Positions 53,701-63,937 of a stretch of 64,000 bases of DNA are shown piece after piece (position 1 is the first letter of the stretch; each line of letters opens with the position of its first letter). The notes beneath the pieces are model-generated. The model made no database searches and was not told where the DNA came from. It was given only the letters and a program-made list of their open reading frames with translations. Made by a program: the position numbers and the translations under genes. Source of the DNA: Molanna angustata (taxonomy: Eukaryota; Arthropoda; Insecta; Trichoptera; Molannidae); NCBI GenBank assembly GCA_963576475.1, contig OY754990.1, forward strand, positions 1,210,903-1,274,902, read 5' to 3'.

Positions 53701-55122
53701 TAAGTATCTGGTCCATGTGATCCACCCACATAATCCAGATATATACTACTGTGTAGTAACTACATTTCAATTGTTCACCTATTGACTGTCGCAATTATTA
53801 CAATCAATTACCATTCCATATTAGTTTTAGTAAGGTGATAATACAAAAAGAAACTAAAATTCCTCTACAAAAATTATGAAATACCATTGGGTTCAATAAA
53901 GTATCTGGTCCGTGCGATCCACCCACATAATCCAGATACATACTACTGTGTAGTAACTACATTTCAATTGTTCACCTATTGACTGTCGCAATTATTACAA
54001 TCAATTACCATTCCATATTAGTTTTAGTAAGGTGATAATACAAAAAGAAACTAAAATTCCTCTACAAAAATTATGAAATACCATTGGGTTCAATAAAGTA
54101 TCTGGTCCGTGCGATCCACCCACATAATCCAGATACATACTACTGTGTAGTAACTACATTTCAATTGTTCACCTATTGACTGTCGCAATTATTACAATCA
54201 ATTACCATTCCATATTAGATTTGGCAAGGTGTTAATACATTAAGAAACTAAAATTCCTCTACAAAAATAATGAAATACCATTGGGTTCAATAAAGTATCT
54301 GGTCCGTGCGATCCACCCACATAATCCAGATACATACTACTGTGTAGTAACTACATTTCAATTGTTCACCTATTGACTGTCGCAATTATTACAATCAATT
54401 ACCATTCCATATTAGTTTTAGTAAGGTGATAATACAAAAAGAAACTAAAATTCCTCTACAAAAATTATGAAATACCATTGGGTTCAATAAAGTATCTGGT
54501 CCATGCGATCCACCCACATAATCCAGATACATACTACTGTGTAGTAACAACATTTCAATTGTTCACCTATTGACTGTCGCAATTATTACAATCAATTACC
54601 ATTCCATATTAGTTTTAGTAAGGTGATAATACAAAAAGAAACTAAAATTCCTCTACAAAAATTATGAAATACCATTGGGTTCAATAAAGTATCTGGTCCG
54701 TGCGATCCACCCACATAATCCAGATACATACTACTGTGTAGTAACTACATTTCAATTGTTCACCTATTGACTGTCGCAATTATTACAATCAATTACCATT
54801 CCATATTAGTTTTAGTAAGGTGATAATACAAAAAGAAACTAAAATTCCTCTACAAAAATTATGAAATACCATTGGGTTCAATAAAGTATCTGGTCCGTGC
54901 GATCCACCCACATAATCCAGATACATACTACTGTGTAGTAACTACATTTCAATTGTTCACCTATTGACTGTCGCAATTATTACAATCAATTACCATTCCA
55001 TATTAGTTTTAGTAAGGTGATAATACAAAAAGAAACTAAAATTCCTCTACAAAAATTATGAAATACCATTGGGTTCAATAAAGTATCTGGTCCGTGCGAT
55101 CCACCCACATAATCCAGATACA
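53701..55122. repeat. 197-bp satellite, about 7 units
   Basis: Units start GTATCTGGTCCGTGCGATCC and repeat at exactly 197 bp (53901, 54098, 54295 and on). Each contains GTATCTGG and, 32 bases on, its inverse CCAGATAC, and a small palindrome ACTACTGTGTAGT. One unit (about 54210) has the variant TTAGATTTGGCAAGGTGTTA, which is also found right of the LINE at 59950. The array is cut by the LINE that follows. Confidence 0.95.
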
Positions 55123-55146
55123 TTATTATTATTATTATTATTATTA
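55123..55146. repeat. ATT microsatellite, 3' tail of the LINE
   Basis: About eight ATT units at the junction of the satellite and the LINE 3' end. On the minus strand it is a TAA-type tail as known for I-group elements. Confidence 0.85.
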
Positions 55147-55217
55147 GAGGGTGTTCTTATGCACTGCGACCCTTAGGATCTTTTGCGCTCCCCCCTACTT
55201 GCTTACCGGGTTTCCTG

Positions 55218-58200
55218 TTACAGCATCCCCTCGAGTCCTAGCCCTCTTAGGAAGTTTAGGACTCGCAGGGGATTCAATGAGCGTATGGATCCAATGTCCA
55301 TTTGGGGCCTGCCCAAGGTCCTCATTCTAACTTGTGTCACTGCAACACACTGCATGAGGAGGTGGTGTGGCGTTTCCGCCCCCTCCCTACAGAATCTGCA
55401 TGTTCCGTCTTCTTCTAGTCCTATTTTCCGCAGATGTTCCCCAAGTCTACAATGGCCTGTGAGGAACCCTGTCAGACTTTTTAGGGCTTTCCTGCCGAGG
55501 CTCAAACATGTTCCGGACCTTTTTCGGTCATAATTACCGAGCAGGTCCTTAGCCTGCCTGAGCCCCGGGAGTTCAATCCAGTAGCTAGATCTCACTTTCT
55601 CCGTAATTCTCTTTACTTCTGCCTGAAAATATGAATTTCCCAGGCCGCAGAATGGCTCTGGTCCTATCAGATGCTCTCTCGCACCCTTCCTGGCGAGTCT
55701 ATCAGCTCGCTCATTTCCTTCGACGCCCATATGCCCTGGTACCCAGAGCAGGGAGACCTTATTATTCTTGCCTAGTTCATTAAGTTTTGTTAAGCATTCC
55801 CAAACCATTTTTGAGTCAATGTTTGGGGAATTCAATGCCATGATGGCTGCTTGACTGTCAGATAGAATAGCAATATCCTGTCTATTGTATCTTCTGTCGA
55901 GGTTGAACTGAGCGCATCTCTCAATTGCGTGAACTTCCGCTTGAAAGACACTAGGGAGTTTGCCCATTGCTTCAGAATATTCTGTCCTTGGTCCATATAC
56001 TCCTGCTCCAGTTCCCTCTTCTGTTTTGGATCCATCGGTATACCATTTAATAGTATTTTCCCTGAGTGATTGGATGGTGTCGTTGTTCCAATCATTTCTC
56101 GTGTTCAGCTTGATATCAAAGTTCTTTTCGAGACTGAACTTCTTGACCATTTTGTCTCCTGGTAGGTCGATTAGGTGTGTGCAATTAGGCAAAGCTAGCT
56201 CAGCATGCCCACCCTTTATTGACCCTTCTTTGTACATTCTGAGGTAGGCCTTTGTTGCGACTTCCTCCACTACTATGTGGAGTGGAGTGAGGTCTAGGAT
56301 GACCTCCATTGCCGCATTCGGACATGTCCTCATACCGCCTGTTATACATAAACAGGCTAGCCTTTGCAACTTCTCGAGTGATTTCCTCGTTGTTTCAAGC
56401 TTGGTTCTGCTTGACCATACTATTGCACCATAGGTGATGATAGGTCTTACTATTGCAGTGTACATCCATAGTAGGATCTTTGGGTGACATCCCCATATTT
56501 TTCCTGCAATTCTTCTACATATCATTATAGCTGATTTCGCTTTGCTGATTTTTTCTTCAACATGCTTGTTCCACAGCAACTTTTTATCTAGTATCACTCC
56601 TAGATATTTTGTGTGGTCTCTCCATTCAATATCTTCTCCATTTATCTGGATATTCTTTATATTGTGGAGATTTCTTTTGTTGGTAAATGGTATTAGTGTG
56701 GTTTTCCCTGAATTTAGATTCAGGCCCACAGATAAACACCATTCTTTGGTGATTTTGAGGGCATCCTGCATTAGGAGACACAGTGTTTCCTCAAATTTAC
56801 CTCTGATTAGGATGACGATGTCGTCGGCATAACCGTTTACGTGATATCCACACTCGGTCAGCCGCCTCAACAGCTCGTCAACGACCAGACTCCAGATCAG
56901 TGGTGACAGTACTCCTCCCTGTGGGCATCCCCTTGTGGTGCTTACCTGGATGGTTTTTCCACTAGTGTTTGCCGCCACTGTTCTTGTTGTTAGCATATTG
57001 TTAATCCATCTGGACAGTGTGCTGTCCACTTCTTTCCTAGCTAGAGCGTCCTCAACTGCCTTGTGTGAGGTGTTGTCGAAGGCGCCCTCTATATCCAGAA
57101 AGGAGCATAGAGCTATCTCTTTTTCTTCAAGTGATTTCTGTATTACCTCTGTAAGCTCAAATAGAGCGGTGTTGGTTGATTTGCCCGCTCTATATGCATG
57201 TTGGTTCTTATGCAGAGGTGCCTTGTCCAGAATTTCACTACGTATATAGTTGTCCACCATCTTTTCTAAGGTTTTTAGTAAGAACGATGTGAGGCAGATG
57301 GGTCTGTAGGACTTCGGTAGGGTCGTGTCCTTCTTACCATTCTTTGGTATGAAGATGACTCTTGCGATCCGCCAGGCTTGGGGAATATGTCCCAATGCTA
57401 GGCTACATCTATATATCCTAAGTAGGTGAGCGTGCATTTCCTGTGGCCCTCTTTGTAGTAGGGCAGGAAATACACCATCTGTACCGGGTGATTTATACGG
57501 CTGAAAGGTGTCAATTGCCCATTTCAGTCTCTGTGGTGTACAGATAATTTTACTCACCTCCCAATTTCTTTTGTTCGATCTACAGTGCATTGCCTGTAGT
57601 TCCTCTGCCTTGACAGGCTCACTTCCAGGGAAGTGGGTTTCCAGAAGTAGAAGGGCCCTTTGCTCTTCATCTTCTGTGTAGCTGCCATCTGGTTTCTTAA
57701 GAGTCATGGGACCTTGTATTCTTCCTCTTGCCATTGCTTTGTGTAGCCTGGCTGCTATAGGAGTTTCTGTGATGTTTTCACAAAACTCTCGAAAGCTCTT
57801 CCTCTTAGCTTTTCTTATTTCTTTGTTGTAGTTGGTTAATGCCTCCCTGTAAGCCTGCCACTCTCCGTTATTTTTGGCTCTGTGAAAGAGTCGACGTACG
57901 GATGTTCTCAATTGTGACAGGTAGTTGTTCCACCAGGGAGTGTCCCTACAGTTAACTTTTTCTTTAATAGGGCAGCTGGATTCATATGCATCTATTATTG
58001 CTTCAGTTAATGAGTCCACTGCTCTTTCTAATCCTAAATGATTCCTTGCCCTTGAATCTACCGTTACAAGGTTATACTTTAGATTGGTGTCATATTTATC
58101 CCAATCTGTTTTCTTTGGGTTCCTTATGTAGGTTACTGTGGTTGACAGTCCCTCCACATCGAACCTTATGATTCTATGATCAGAGAGCGAGGGCTCGTTT

Positions 58201-58868
58201 GATACTCGCCATCTCTTCATGGTAGGACTTATGCTCGTACTTGCAAGTGTTATGTCCAGTACCTCCTGTCTTGCCCTTGTCACAAAGGTGGGGGTGTTTC
58301 CCACGTTGAGGATTTCAAGGTTTTCTTTCAGGATAAATTCTAATAGTTCATCTCCTCTTTTGTTTGTGTCACTACTTCCCCATATGGTGTTATGTGCATT
58401 GGCATCACATCCGAGGAGGAGTGGCAAGTTATTTTTGCCACAAAAGTCAGCCAGTTTCTGCACTTCCATTGGTGGCATCAGCCTATCTCCTGCAAGGTAG
58501 GCTGATGCAATTACTATATCACGATGTAAGTTGCCAATTTCGATGCAAGCTCGAACTGGCACCAAGTCTCGTGATATAAACTCTGACAGTGTAATATATT
58601 TAACCTTATCCCTTATCAGGATGCATGCTCTGGGGCGATCCTCTCGGGTGTCCCATATTGCTTTTGCATCTTTACTTGGAAGACCTCTGATTTGCCCTTT
58701 AAAGAACCAGGGTTCTTGTATTAATACAATGCTTAGTTCAGCTTTGGTGAACATATCTGCAATAACCGCCGATGCTCCTCTCGCGTGGTGCAGATTCACC
58801 TGACCTATCTTGGTGTTCGAGGTCACTACTGGGTGTGTCATATCTAGGTGAGTTGAAGGATTCCTCAC
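55218..58868 (-). CDS. LINE ORF2: endonuclease, RT, RNase H, intact
   Basis: 1216 codons without a break. Endonuclease at residues about 20-237: IGQVNLHHARG, IQEPWF, LGCDANAHNTIWG and SDHRIIRFDV. RT about 440-770: YKSPGTDGVFPALLQ, YRPICLTSFLLKTLEKM, FLDIEGAFDNTSH, RGCPQGGVLSPLIWSLVVDE and catalytic GYADDIVILI (Asp 681-682). RNase H about 940-1060 with all four acidic residues (D945 in WYTDGS, E978, D1004 in LSDSQ, D1056 in GNERAD). A C-terminal knuckle CX2CX8HX4C is at 1157-1174. The protein copies its RNA at a nicked target site in the nucleus. All catalytic motifs are kept, so this copy is young or still functional in trans. Confidence 0.93.
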   Translation of the reverse strand: MRNPSTHLDMTHPVVTSNTKIGQVNLHHARGASAVIADMFTKAELSIVLIQEPWFFKGQIRGLPSKDAKAIWDTREDRPRACILIRDKVKYITLSEFISRDLVPVRACIEIGNLHRDIVIASAYLAGDRLMPPMEVQKLADFCGKNNLPLLLGCDANAHNTIWGSSDTNKRGDELLEFILKENLEILNVGNTPTFVTRARQEVLDITLASTSISPTMKRWRVSNEPSLSDHRIIRFDVEGLSTTVTYIRNPKKTDWDKYDTNLKYNLVTVDSRARNHLGLERAVDSLTEAIIDAYESSCPIKEKVNCRDTPWWNNYLSQLRTSVRRLFHRAKNNGEWQAYREALTNYNKEIRKAKRKSFREFCENITETPIAARLHKAMARGRIQGPMTLKKPDGSYTEDEEQRALLLLETHFPGSEPVKAEELQAMHCRSNKRNWEVSKIICTPQRLKWAIDTFQPYKSPGTDGVFPALLQRGPQEMHAHLLRIYRCSLALGHIPQAWRIARVIFIPKNGKKDTTLPKSYRPICLTSFLLKTLEKMVDNYIRSEILDKAPLHKNQHAYRAGKSTNTALFELTEVIQKSLEEKEIALCSFLDIEGAFDNTSHKAVEDALARKEVDSTLSRWINNMLTTRTVAANTSGKTIQVSTTRGCPQGGVLSPLIWSLVVDELLRRLTECGYHVNGYADDIVILIRGKFEETLCLLMQDALKITKEWCLSVGLNLNSGKTTLIPFTNKRNLHNIKNIQINGEDIEWRDHTKYLGVILDKKLLWNKHVEEKISKAKSAIMICRRIAGKIWGCHPKILLWMYTAIVRPIITYGAIVWSSRTKLETTRKSLEKLQRLACLCITGGMRTCPNAAMEVILDLTPLHIVVEEVATKAYLRMYKEGSIKGGHAELALPNCTHLIDLPGDKMVKKFSLEKNFDIKLNTRNDWNNDTIQSLRENTIKWYTDGSKTEEGTGAGVYGPRTEYSEAMGKLPSVFQAEVHAIERCAQFNLDRRYNRQDIAILSDSQAAIMALNSPNIDSKMVWECLTKLNELGKNNKVSLLWVPGHMGVEGNERADRLARKGAREHLIGPEPFCGLGNSYFQAEVKRITEKVRSSYWIELPGLRQAKDLLGNYDRKRSGTCLSLGRKALKSLTGFLTGHCRLGEHLRKIGLEEDGTCRFCREGAETPHHLLMQCVAVTQVRMRTLGRPQMDIGSIRSLNPLRVLNFLRGLGLEGML

Positions 58869-58943
58869 TCAGAGAGTCGAGACTTCTATTCCTCTTCTGA
58901 GGACAGGGTACAATTGGCCCCCAGGGGTACACGCCCCCTACGA

Positions 58944-59880
58944 TCAGCCAATAGGAGAGCAACAGATGTATCCATTGGTCATCCCTCGCTCCCCCCCTGC
59001 TGTGAGCAGCGAGCCATCCCCCCAAGATGTGGAGGGACGGGCATAGTCACCGCCGTCATTGGAGGTGGATGGGCGAGTGAGACAGTCCTCAACATCCATC
59101 ACATTAGAGCTTGCCTCCCCAGGGATGGCAGGATGGGTACCATCCATACCCTCCCTGGAAGTGGAGGGATAGACTCTTTCCTCCAGGGTCTCATCTATTG
59201 GATGGACCACTAAAGTCCCAGCCTCCGCTGGGGCGGAAGAAGGGGGAAGAGGATTCTTCCCCTTGCCTTCTACCTTCTTACGTAGGCCCTGGACAGGGAT
59301 TCTCCCGAACCTGTAGAAGATGGTGTAGCCCATCCCCTTTATGATGTTGCAGGAGTCCTCGTCCATTCCCACGAGGAGTACTCGGCCAGTGCCCTCGACT
59401 CTACTGCTGTGCACCTTCCAAGCAGTGGCATTTAGCCCTCCATTCTGCCTGCTGATCATGCTCAGCAGGCATTGAGTGTCCATCGTAGAGCACTTGGGGA
59501 TGAATATTGTGGCACTGTGCGCCCTGGGAATTTCATCCCCAGGACACACCACCAGTTCTACTCCTTCCCAATTTCTCAGCTTAGTGACTGTGTTTTCCAG
59601 CCACTCTGCTGTTCCCTTGTTGAGGCACTCTAGGACGAGCATACTAGGGCGGAACTTTATGCTCTTAAACTGCAGCATAGCGGTCGGCAAGACCGATGGC
59701 TGAGCCAGTTCCCCCGCAATGATGTCCTCTAATAATGTGAGGTCATTGCTACTTAGTTGGGCCCTTGGGTACTCTTTAGGGAGTACAGCCACTCTTATTA
59801 TACTGGCAGCGCCAGCATAATTGGTGACTGGCCCAACTAGCTCAGTTCTTGCCTGAGCTTGTACAGGAGCCTTTCTCCCT
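58944..59880 (-). CDS. LINE ORF1, 5'-truncated (DUF4780-like)
   Basis: The frame is open from the 5' junction (about 59877, GRKAPVQAQARTELVGPV) to 58944. A start codon is not present, because the insertion removed the N-terminus; the first Val in AVLPKEYPRAQL is not a true start. The middle part (VAVLPKEYPRAQLSSNDL, MLQFKSIKFRPSMLVLECLN, WEGVELVVCPGDEIPRA, VEGTGRVLLVGMDEDS) resembles the DUF4780-type domain known from ORF1 of insect LINEs, presumably RNA binding. The C-terminal third is rich in Ser/Pro/Gly and low in order. It ends 75 bases before the ORF2 start. Domain name from memory. Confidence 0.75.
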
Positions 59881-60035
59881 TAACTACATTTCAATTGTTC
59901 ACCTATTGACTGTCGCAATTATTACAATCAATTACCATTCCATATTAGATTTGGCAAGGTGTTAATACATAAAGAAACTAAAATTCCTCTACAACAAATA
60001 TGAAATACCATTGGGTACAATAAAGTACTCCCAAC
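59881..60035. repeat. 197-bp satellite, right remnant
   Basis: AACTACATTTCAATTGTTCA to the end of a unit (CCATTGGGTACAATAAAGTA). It carries the same TTAGATTTGGCAAGGTGTTA variant as the unit at 54210, so it belonged to the same array before the LINE inserted. Confidence 0.9.
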
Positions 60036-60039
60036 AAGG

Positions 60040-60205
60040 TTTTAAACACCACACCAGACGGAAGAAGAGGCAAACCAACAATGAGACGGCTGGATGATGT
60101 GGAGGCTGATGTTCGAGCGGCGCTGGGTCTTACCAGCTGGAAGAGAGTCGCAACGAATTCCGAAGGAGCCAAAGCCCCACAAAGGGCTTTAAGACCAACG
60201 ATGAC
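60040..60205 (+). pseudogene. LINE RT C-terminal fragment
   Basis: The plus frame reads GRRGKPTMRRLDDVEADVRA and LGLTSWKRVATNSEGAK, the well-known last segment of RTE/Jockey-like RTs (RGRPxxRWxDDVxxDL type). Only this piece remains. Confidence 0.6.
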
Positions 60206-60406
60206 ATTAATGATGTTCATTTGAATGAGACAGATTTACAAAAGGAAGTTTCAATATTGAGTGAGTCACTAGAAAGTATTACTGTGCCTCTTTCTAGATT
60301 CAGTTTATTGAAAGGTGCAGTACCATCTATTCTGCCAAATTGCCCAAAATATCTTTTGGCACCATCAGGGAAAGTCCTAACAGAAGGGCTAATCGCGAGG
60401 AATTGA
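60206..60406 (+). pseudogene. Unidentified transposon-like ORF scrap
   Basis: Reads HLNETDLQKEVSILSESLES and LLKGAVPSILPNCPKYLL to a stop. The AVPSILPNCP text recalls the region after the THAP domain in insect THAP-type proteins, but this is weak. No zinc ligands are present. Confidence 0.25.
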
Positions 60407-60626
60407 ATTAGTGCAGGTGAAAATGACAAAGGGCTGCAGAAGATAGAGTGTTAGCAAATCAAGTCTCTTTGATTATTTTAAAAAAGACTTAAACATCAAG
60501 ATCTACTTCTTGATTTAACAACTGTTGACTTAACAACTAATTTCTAGAAAAGTCAAGTTTTCCTCCATCTATAGAAGATTAATCAACTGGATGATAATTT
60601 AAATGCTCAGCAATATTCCATGGTCT

Positions 60627-60757
60627 CACACTGAAAGCTACGAGACATTTAGCTTTTGAATATGCAGAGAAAAATTGTATAAAGTATCCGCAAAAATGGA
60701 AGGAACCAAAGTCCGCATGATTTTATTTGTTCTAATTATATATAAAACGTTACCAGA
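60627..60757 (+). repeat. Direct repeat, copy 1: pogo-like transposase scrap
   Basis: Carries LTLKATRHLAFEYAEKNCI and YPQKWKEPKSA, similar to the N-terminal DNA-binding helix region of pogo/Tigger-like transposases, and an AT-rich tail. A close copy is at 61106-61238. Confidence 0.5.
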
Positions 60758-60950
60758 TAAACCAGATACATAATATGATAGTTTGGAATTTATTCCTATC
60801 AAGAAAAAGTTAATTGTATTAAAAGAGTACGGTCAGAGGGATATCAAAGACAATGGAAATACAGTAGACCCTCGATAATCCAAACTGCTAAAAGATTCTC
60901 CCCGAGTCACCGACACCACCTGTGCATTGTGTTTAATATACACGTCTCTC
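60758..60950. other. Spacer between the two direct repeats
   Basis: No supported feature. Confidence 0.35.
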
Positions 60951-60951
60951 C

Positions 60952-61206
60952 GTGTTGTACTTTACTGAACACAGATTGGAAGAAAATGACGGTGAAGACG
61001 ATATCCCACAAGTGTTATCCGTGATCATCATGGATATACAGAAGAGACCATATACAAATTTATCTCAATCGACAAAGAGTGAAATTTCGCAGAACCTCAT
61101 GTTCCATAGTCTTACACTGAAAGCTACGAGACATTTAGCTTTTGAATATGCAGAGAGAAATTGTATAAATTATCCGCAAAAATGGAAGGAACCGAAGTCT
61201 GCATAA
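60952..61206 (+). pseudogene. Short ORF with pogo-like helix (copy 2)
   Basis: 84 codons. The N-terminal part (EHRLEENDGEDDIPQVLSVI) is acidic and unrecognised. The last 35 residues (HSLTLKATRHLAFEYAERNC and KWKEPKSA) repeat copy 1. It ends where a DDE transposase would continue, so it is a fragment. Confidence 0.4.
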
Positions 61207-61239
61207 TTTTATTGGTTCTAATAATATATGAAATGTTTT

Positions 61240-61490
61240 CCTAACTTATCAATATGGGCACCTGAAGCTTCAAGTCTCGCTCCTATGACCAATTTCAAAA
61301 GAGTTGCGGTAGCAAATTTTCAAAATAAACTTGAGGATTGATAAATTTCGTATGATTGATTGTCTATAGATTTATACCTTTGATTTTGTCTATATTTTTT
61401 TGTTGTTTCCGTTTTACACATTAGAACTGTCATTTGGCATATCTTTAATTTTCTGTCTTTTGTTCAGTTGTTTAAAAATTAATATAAAAA
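61240..61490. other. AT-rich spacer
   Basis: Nothing recognised. Confidence 0.35.
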
Positions 61491-62000
61491 GGATGTCCGA
61501 CACGCCAATCTGTGTTAAAATTTTTTATTTGGTCCTTCGAGCCGCGATATAGTTGTGATTTGCGAGGCGTGTCGGAGTGTATTAGGTACATCTTCTTTAC
61601 ATTGGTGCACGTGTGCCCACATGTTTGTGTAGTTCTCATATACAAGTTTGTGTTAATTATAACTGATAATTATCAAGTTATTATTATCGCATTTGGTCAG
61701 ATAGAATATCATGGCCGATGAGAAGAAACTATTAAATGTCAGACGCTACGTCAAAGGACGTCTCACGTATATGGAGAGGCAAGTGGAGGAGTCTCGGGAA
61801 AGTGTTGACCTGAAACTCACACACGAACATCTGCAATTCTTATTTAAAAATTACAAGAAGTTAATATTGATCTTGAAGAGGACGAAACTCACATCTCTGA
61901 GGGTCTACAACTAGAGCGAAGATGTGAGCTCCTGATGAGAAGTTTGAGATACAGAATGAAGGACACAAAATTGAGCTAATAGGACGAAGGTATGTAATAC
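61491..62000 (+). pseudogene. Possible BEL/Pao gag 5' region
   Basis: TTTGGTCCTTCGAGCCGCG at about 61530 resembles a phrase common in BEL/Pao leaders. 61711-61914 encodes MADEKKLLNVRRYVKGRLTY and ERQVEESRESVDLKLTHEHL, charged and helical as in the DUF1759-type start of BEL/Pao gag. A shift of frame at about 61865 leads to ETHISEGLQLERRCELLMRS. No LTR was identified. Assignment is tentative. Confidence 0.35.
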
Positions 62001-62480
62001 TTCTTTCCCAAAAGATGACATCACAAACTTGGAGCATAAATGTACCTGTCTGAAGTACTTTATATGAATGTACAAGCTAACCCATACCTTCTATTCATTA
62101 CAGAACCTCCTCCACCTATAAAAATAAGGATTATAGATGAACAGACTGCAAAGGATGTGACAGTTCTTTGAAAAACGAAGGTATGTTAAGCAGTATCGTC
62201 AACAGTAAACATGAGCAGATTATTCACCTCGTAAATCAATAAATCCATTGAATATCATCTCCTGATTGTTTTAGATGATTAAGGCAGTCCACTTTATGAC
62301 AACAGCTATACATCAATCTAAACAATTATTATAGTAATATGTGTTATTTAACTGGTGACTATGTATTTATGACACTCTACATTACTTCAAAATAAATGCA
62401 TTTCTTTCGTTTGTATCCATTATTTAATTACTTTCATTATTCATGTTGGTTATACTGGGTCTCGAAGGAGACAAGACAAT
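62001..62480. other. Unannotated AT-rich sequence
   Basis: No ORF, RNA or repeat that I can support. Short duplicated phrases (GGACGAAGGTATG and AACGAAGGTATG) are the only structure. Confidence 0.35.
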
Positions 62481-63060
62481 TTAGATCGGCTGCTTGTACC
62501 CATGCTCTCAAAACTACCTCTGATTCTTGGGAAAATAAGTTAATGAACATATTAGCCCCACCTACAGGCCCCAACAAGACTATTACTTCTCAGCCATACT
62601 TGCTCGAGGATTTAACTGCACTCTCAATTCCCCTTTCGCTCTTCATGAACTCCTAGCTGTAATGGAAAGAGTTAAAGACTCAGCGCCAGGTGTAGGTGGC
62701 ATTTCATACAACTTCATTTCACGAATATTTCCAAAGATATATACTAATAATCATTAATAATATATATAACACAAAAATGATGATTGGAAAACACAATTCT
62801 GAAACCTGGCAAAAATACCAATAGTGGCGACTCCTATCGACCAATAGTGCTGTCCATTGCTATGAGCAAAATTATGGAACACTTTGTAAAGGACCGATTG
62901 GAGCAATATATATAAAACAATAACCTACTTCCAAGAATGCAATTTGGGTGCAGAAAAGGGAAAAGTACATCAGATAACCTAAGTATATTCATTACGTATG
63001 TCCACCTAACCAAAACAAGAAAAGAATATCTAAGTTTGCGCAGTATTAAGATATGAAAGT
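62481..63060 (+). pseudogene. Decayed LINE RT (Jockey/I-like)
   Basis: In changing frames: LNSPFALHELLAVMERVKDS and APGVGGISYNFISR (62610-62720), SYRPIVLSIAMSKIMEHFVK (about 62835-62890), then LPRMQFGCRKGKSTSDNLSI (about 62930-62990). This is the N-terminal half of an RT up to the GxRKGxST motif. There are several frameshifts, and the catalytic YADD part is missing. Confidence 0.65.
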
Positions 63061-63360
63061 GACTAACATTGTTGTATTCACTGATTTGTGATTCACGACA
63101 ATTAACCAAGACGGACGAACCTTAGCCCATCGTAGTCAATAGTAAAATAATTATTTTTATCATTCATGCGTTGATTGTTTAACAGAATAGAGTCGTGGTA
63201 AATCTTAATTATTAGATCCGACCTACGACATCACAAATTAGTGTGTGTCCGAGGATAAGTACGATGCGTATATCTTCAAAAAGGAGCAAGCAAAAAGGCT
63301 CGCTAAGGAGGCTGCAAATGACGAAACGATAGTGCTGACTATGGACCTGCAAGTGTCCGA
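63061..63360 (+). other. Transposon-like coding scrap and spacer
   Basis: 63255-63350 gives EDKYDAYIFKKEQAKRLAKE and ANDETIVLTMDLQ, a phrase seen in insect transposon-derived proteins, but I cannot name the family. The rest is plain sequence. Confidence 0.3.
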
Positions 63361-63679
63361 CCCTGGTAAAGTATGGGTATGGCGAACCCGGGGTACCTGA
63401 GCTGGGCAATCGTTTCTTCCCCACCCTAATCAATAAACAATGCTCTCCTTCACCAGACTTCCTGTAAAATCTCCCATCCAACATTTCCACACTCCCGCTG
63501 CCCTAAGGCAAGGTGGAAGGAATCGTGCCGAGGACTGAATGACACTGAGGGAAGTAAATATTCAGTGCCATTAACGATCCCCTGGGGGAACCAGGTGAAA
63601 CCCCCTTGTAATTAGCCTTCTGCACACATGAGGCACTGTATGCAGTGACAGATTTTTCCTCACTACTCGTGGGAACTAT
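63361..63679 (+). other. Probable LINE 5' untranslated region
   Basis: GC-balanced sequence with no ORF leading into the ORF1-like start at 63680. Text such as CGATCCCCTGGGGGAACCAG suggests a structured leader. Inference from position only. Confidence 0.3.
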
Positions 63680-63937
63680 ATGGAACTGTACCGAATAAAT
63701 TTTGATGATATGGAGGAGGCCGACATGACTTCGGAAGGTTCTTGGAAACCTTTCGATTTCATGGGGGTGGTACAGTTGGTGGCTAGTTCACCAACTGTAG
63801 ACGAAGAAGAGACAGAAAAACCTCCTTCATCTCAGCTCCAGGATGAGACTGATAAGCCTCAACTGGAGACAAATAAGCCAAAAAGGCTTGGTGGGGCAGC
63901 CAAGAAAAGGCTCAGCTACCTTCAGAACCTTGTGTGA
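63680..63937 (+). pseudogene. LINE ORF1 N-terminal part
   Basis: 85 codons: MELYRINFDDMEEADMTSEG, an acidic Glu/Thr-rich middle, and KRLGGAAKKRLSYLQNLV before TGA. The GAAKKRLxxL phrase is typical of the N-terminus of DUF4780-type ORF1 proteins in insect LINEs, i.e. of the part missing from the LINE at 55123-59880. The early stop makes it a dead copy unless the frame resumes beyond the window. Confidence 0.45.

Larger units (their letters stand above)
55123..59880 (-). mobile_element. I/LOA-like LINE inserted in the 197-bp satellite
   Basis: 4.7-kb minus-strand non-LTR retrotransposon with a TAA-type tail, ORF2 complete and ORF1 open to the 5' junction. The left flank stops at CCAGATACAT and the right flank begins AACTACATTTC. 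In intact satellite units 13 bases (ACTACTGTGTAGT) lie between these, so the insertion deleted them. The 5' end is truncated inside ORF1. The gene order (ORF1, ORF2 with endonuclease, RT, RNase H, CCHC) fits the I/LOA group. Confidence 0.88.

Noticed and set aside
58944..59213. Plus-strand and alternative-frame ORFs around the LINE ORF1/ORF2 junction
   Set aside because: They overlap well-supported minus-strand ORFs and have no recognisable motifs.
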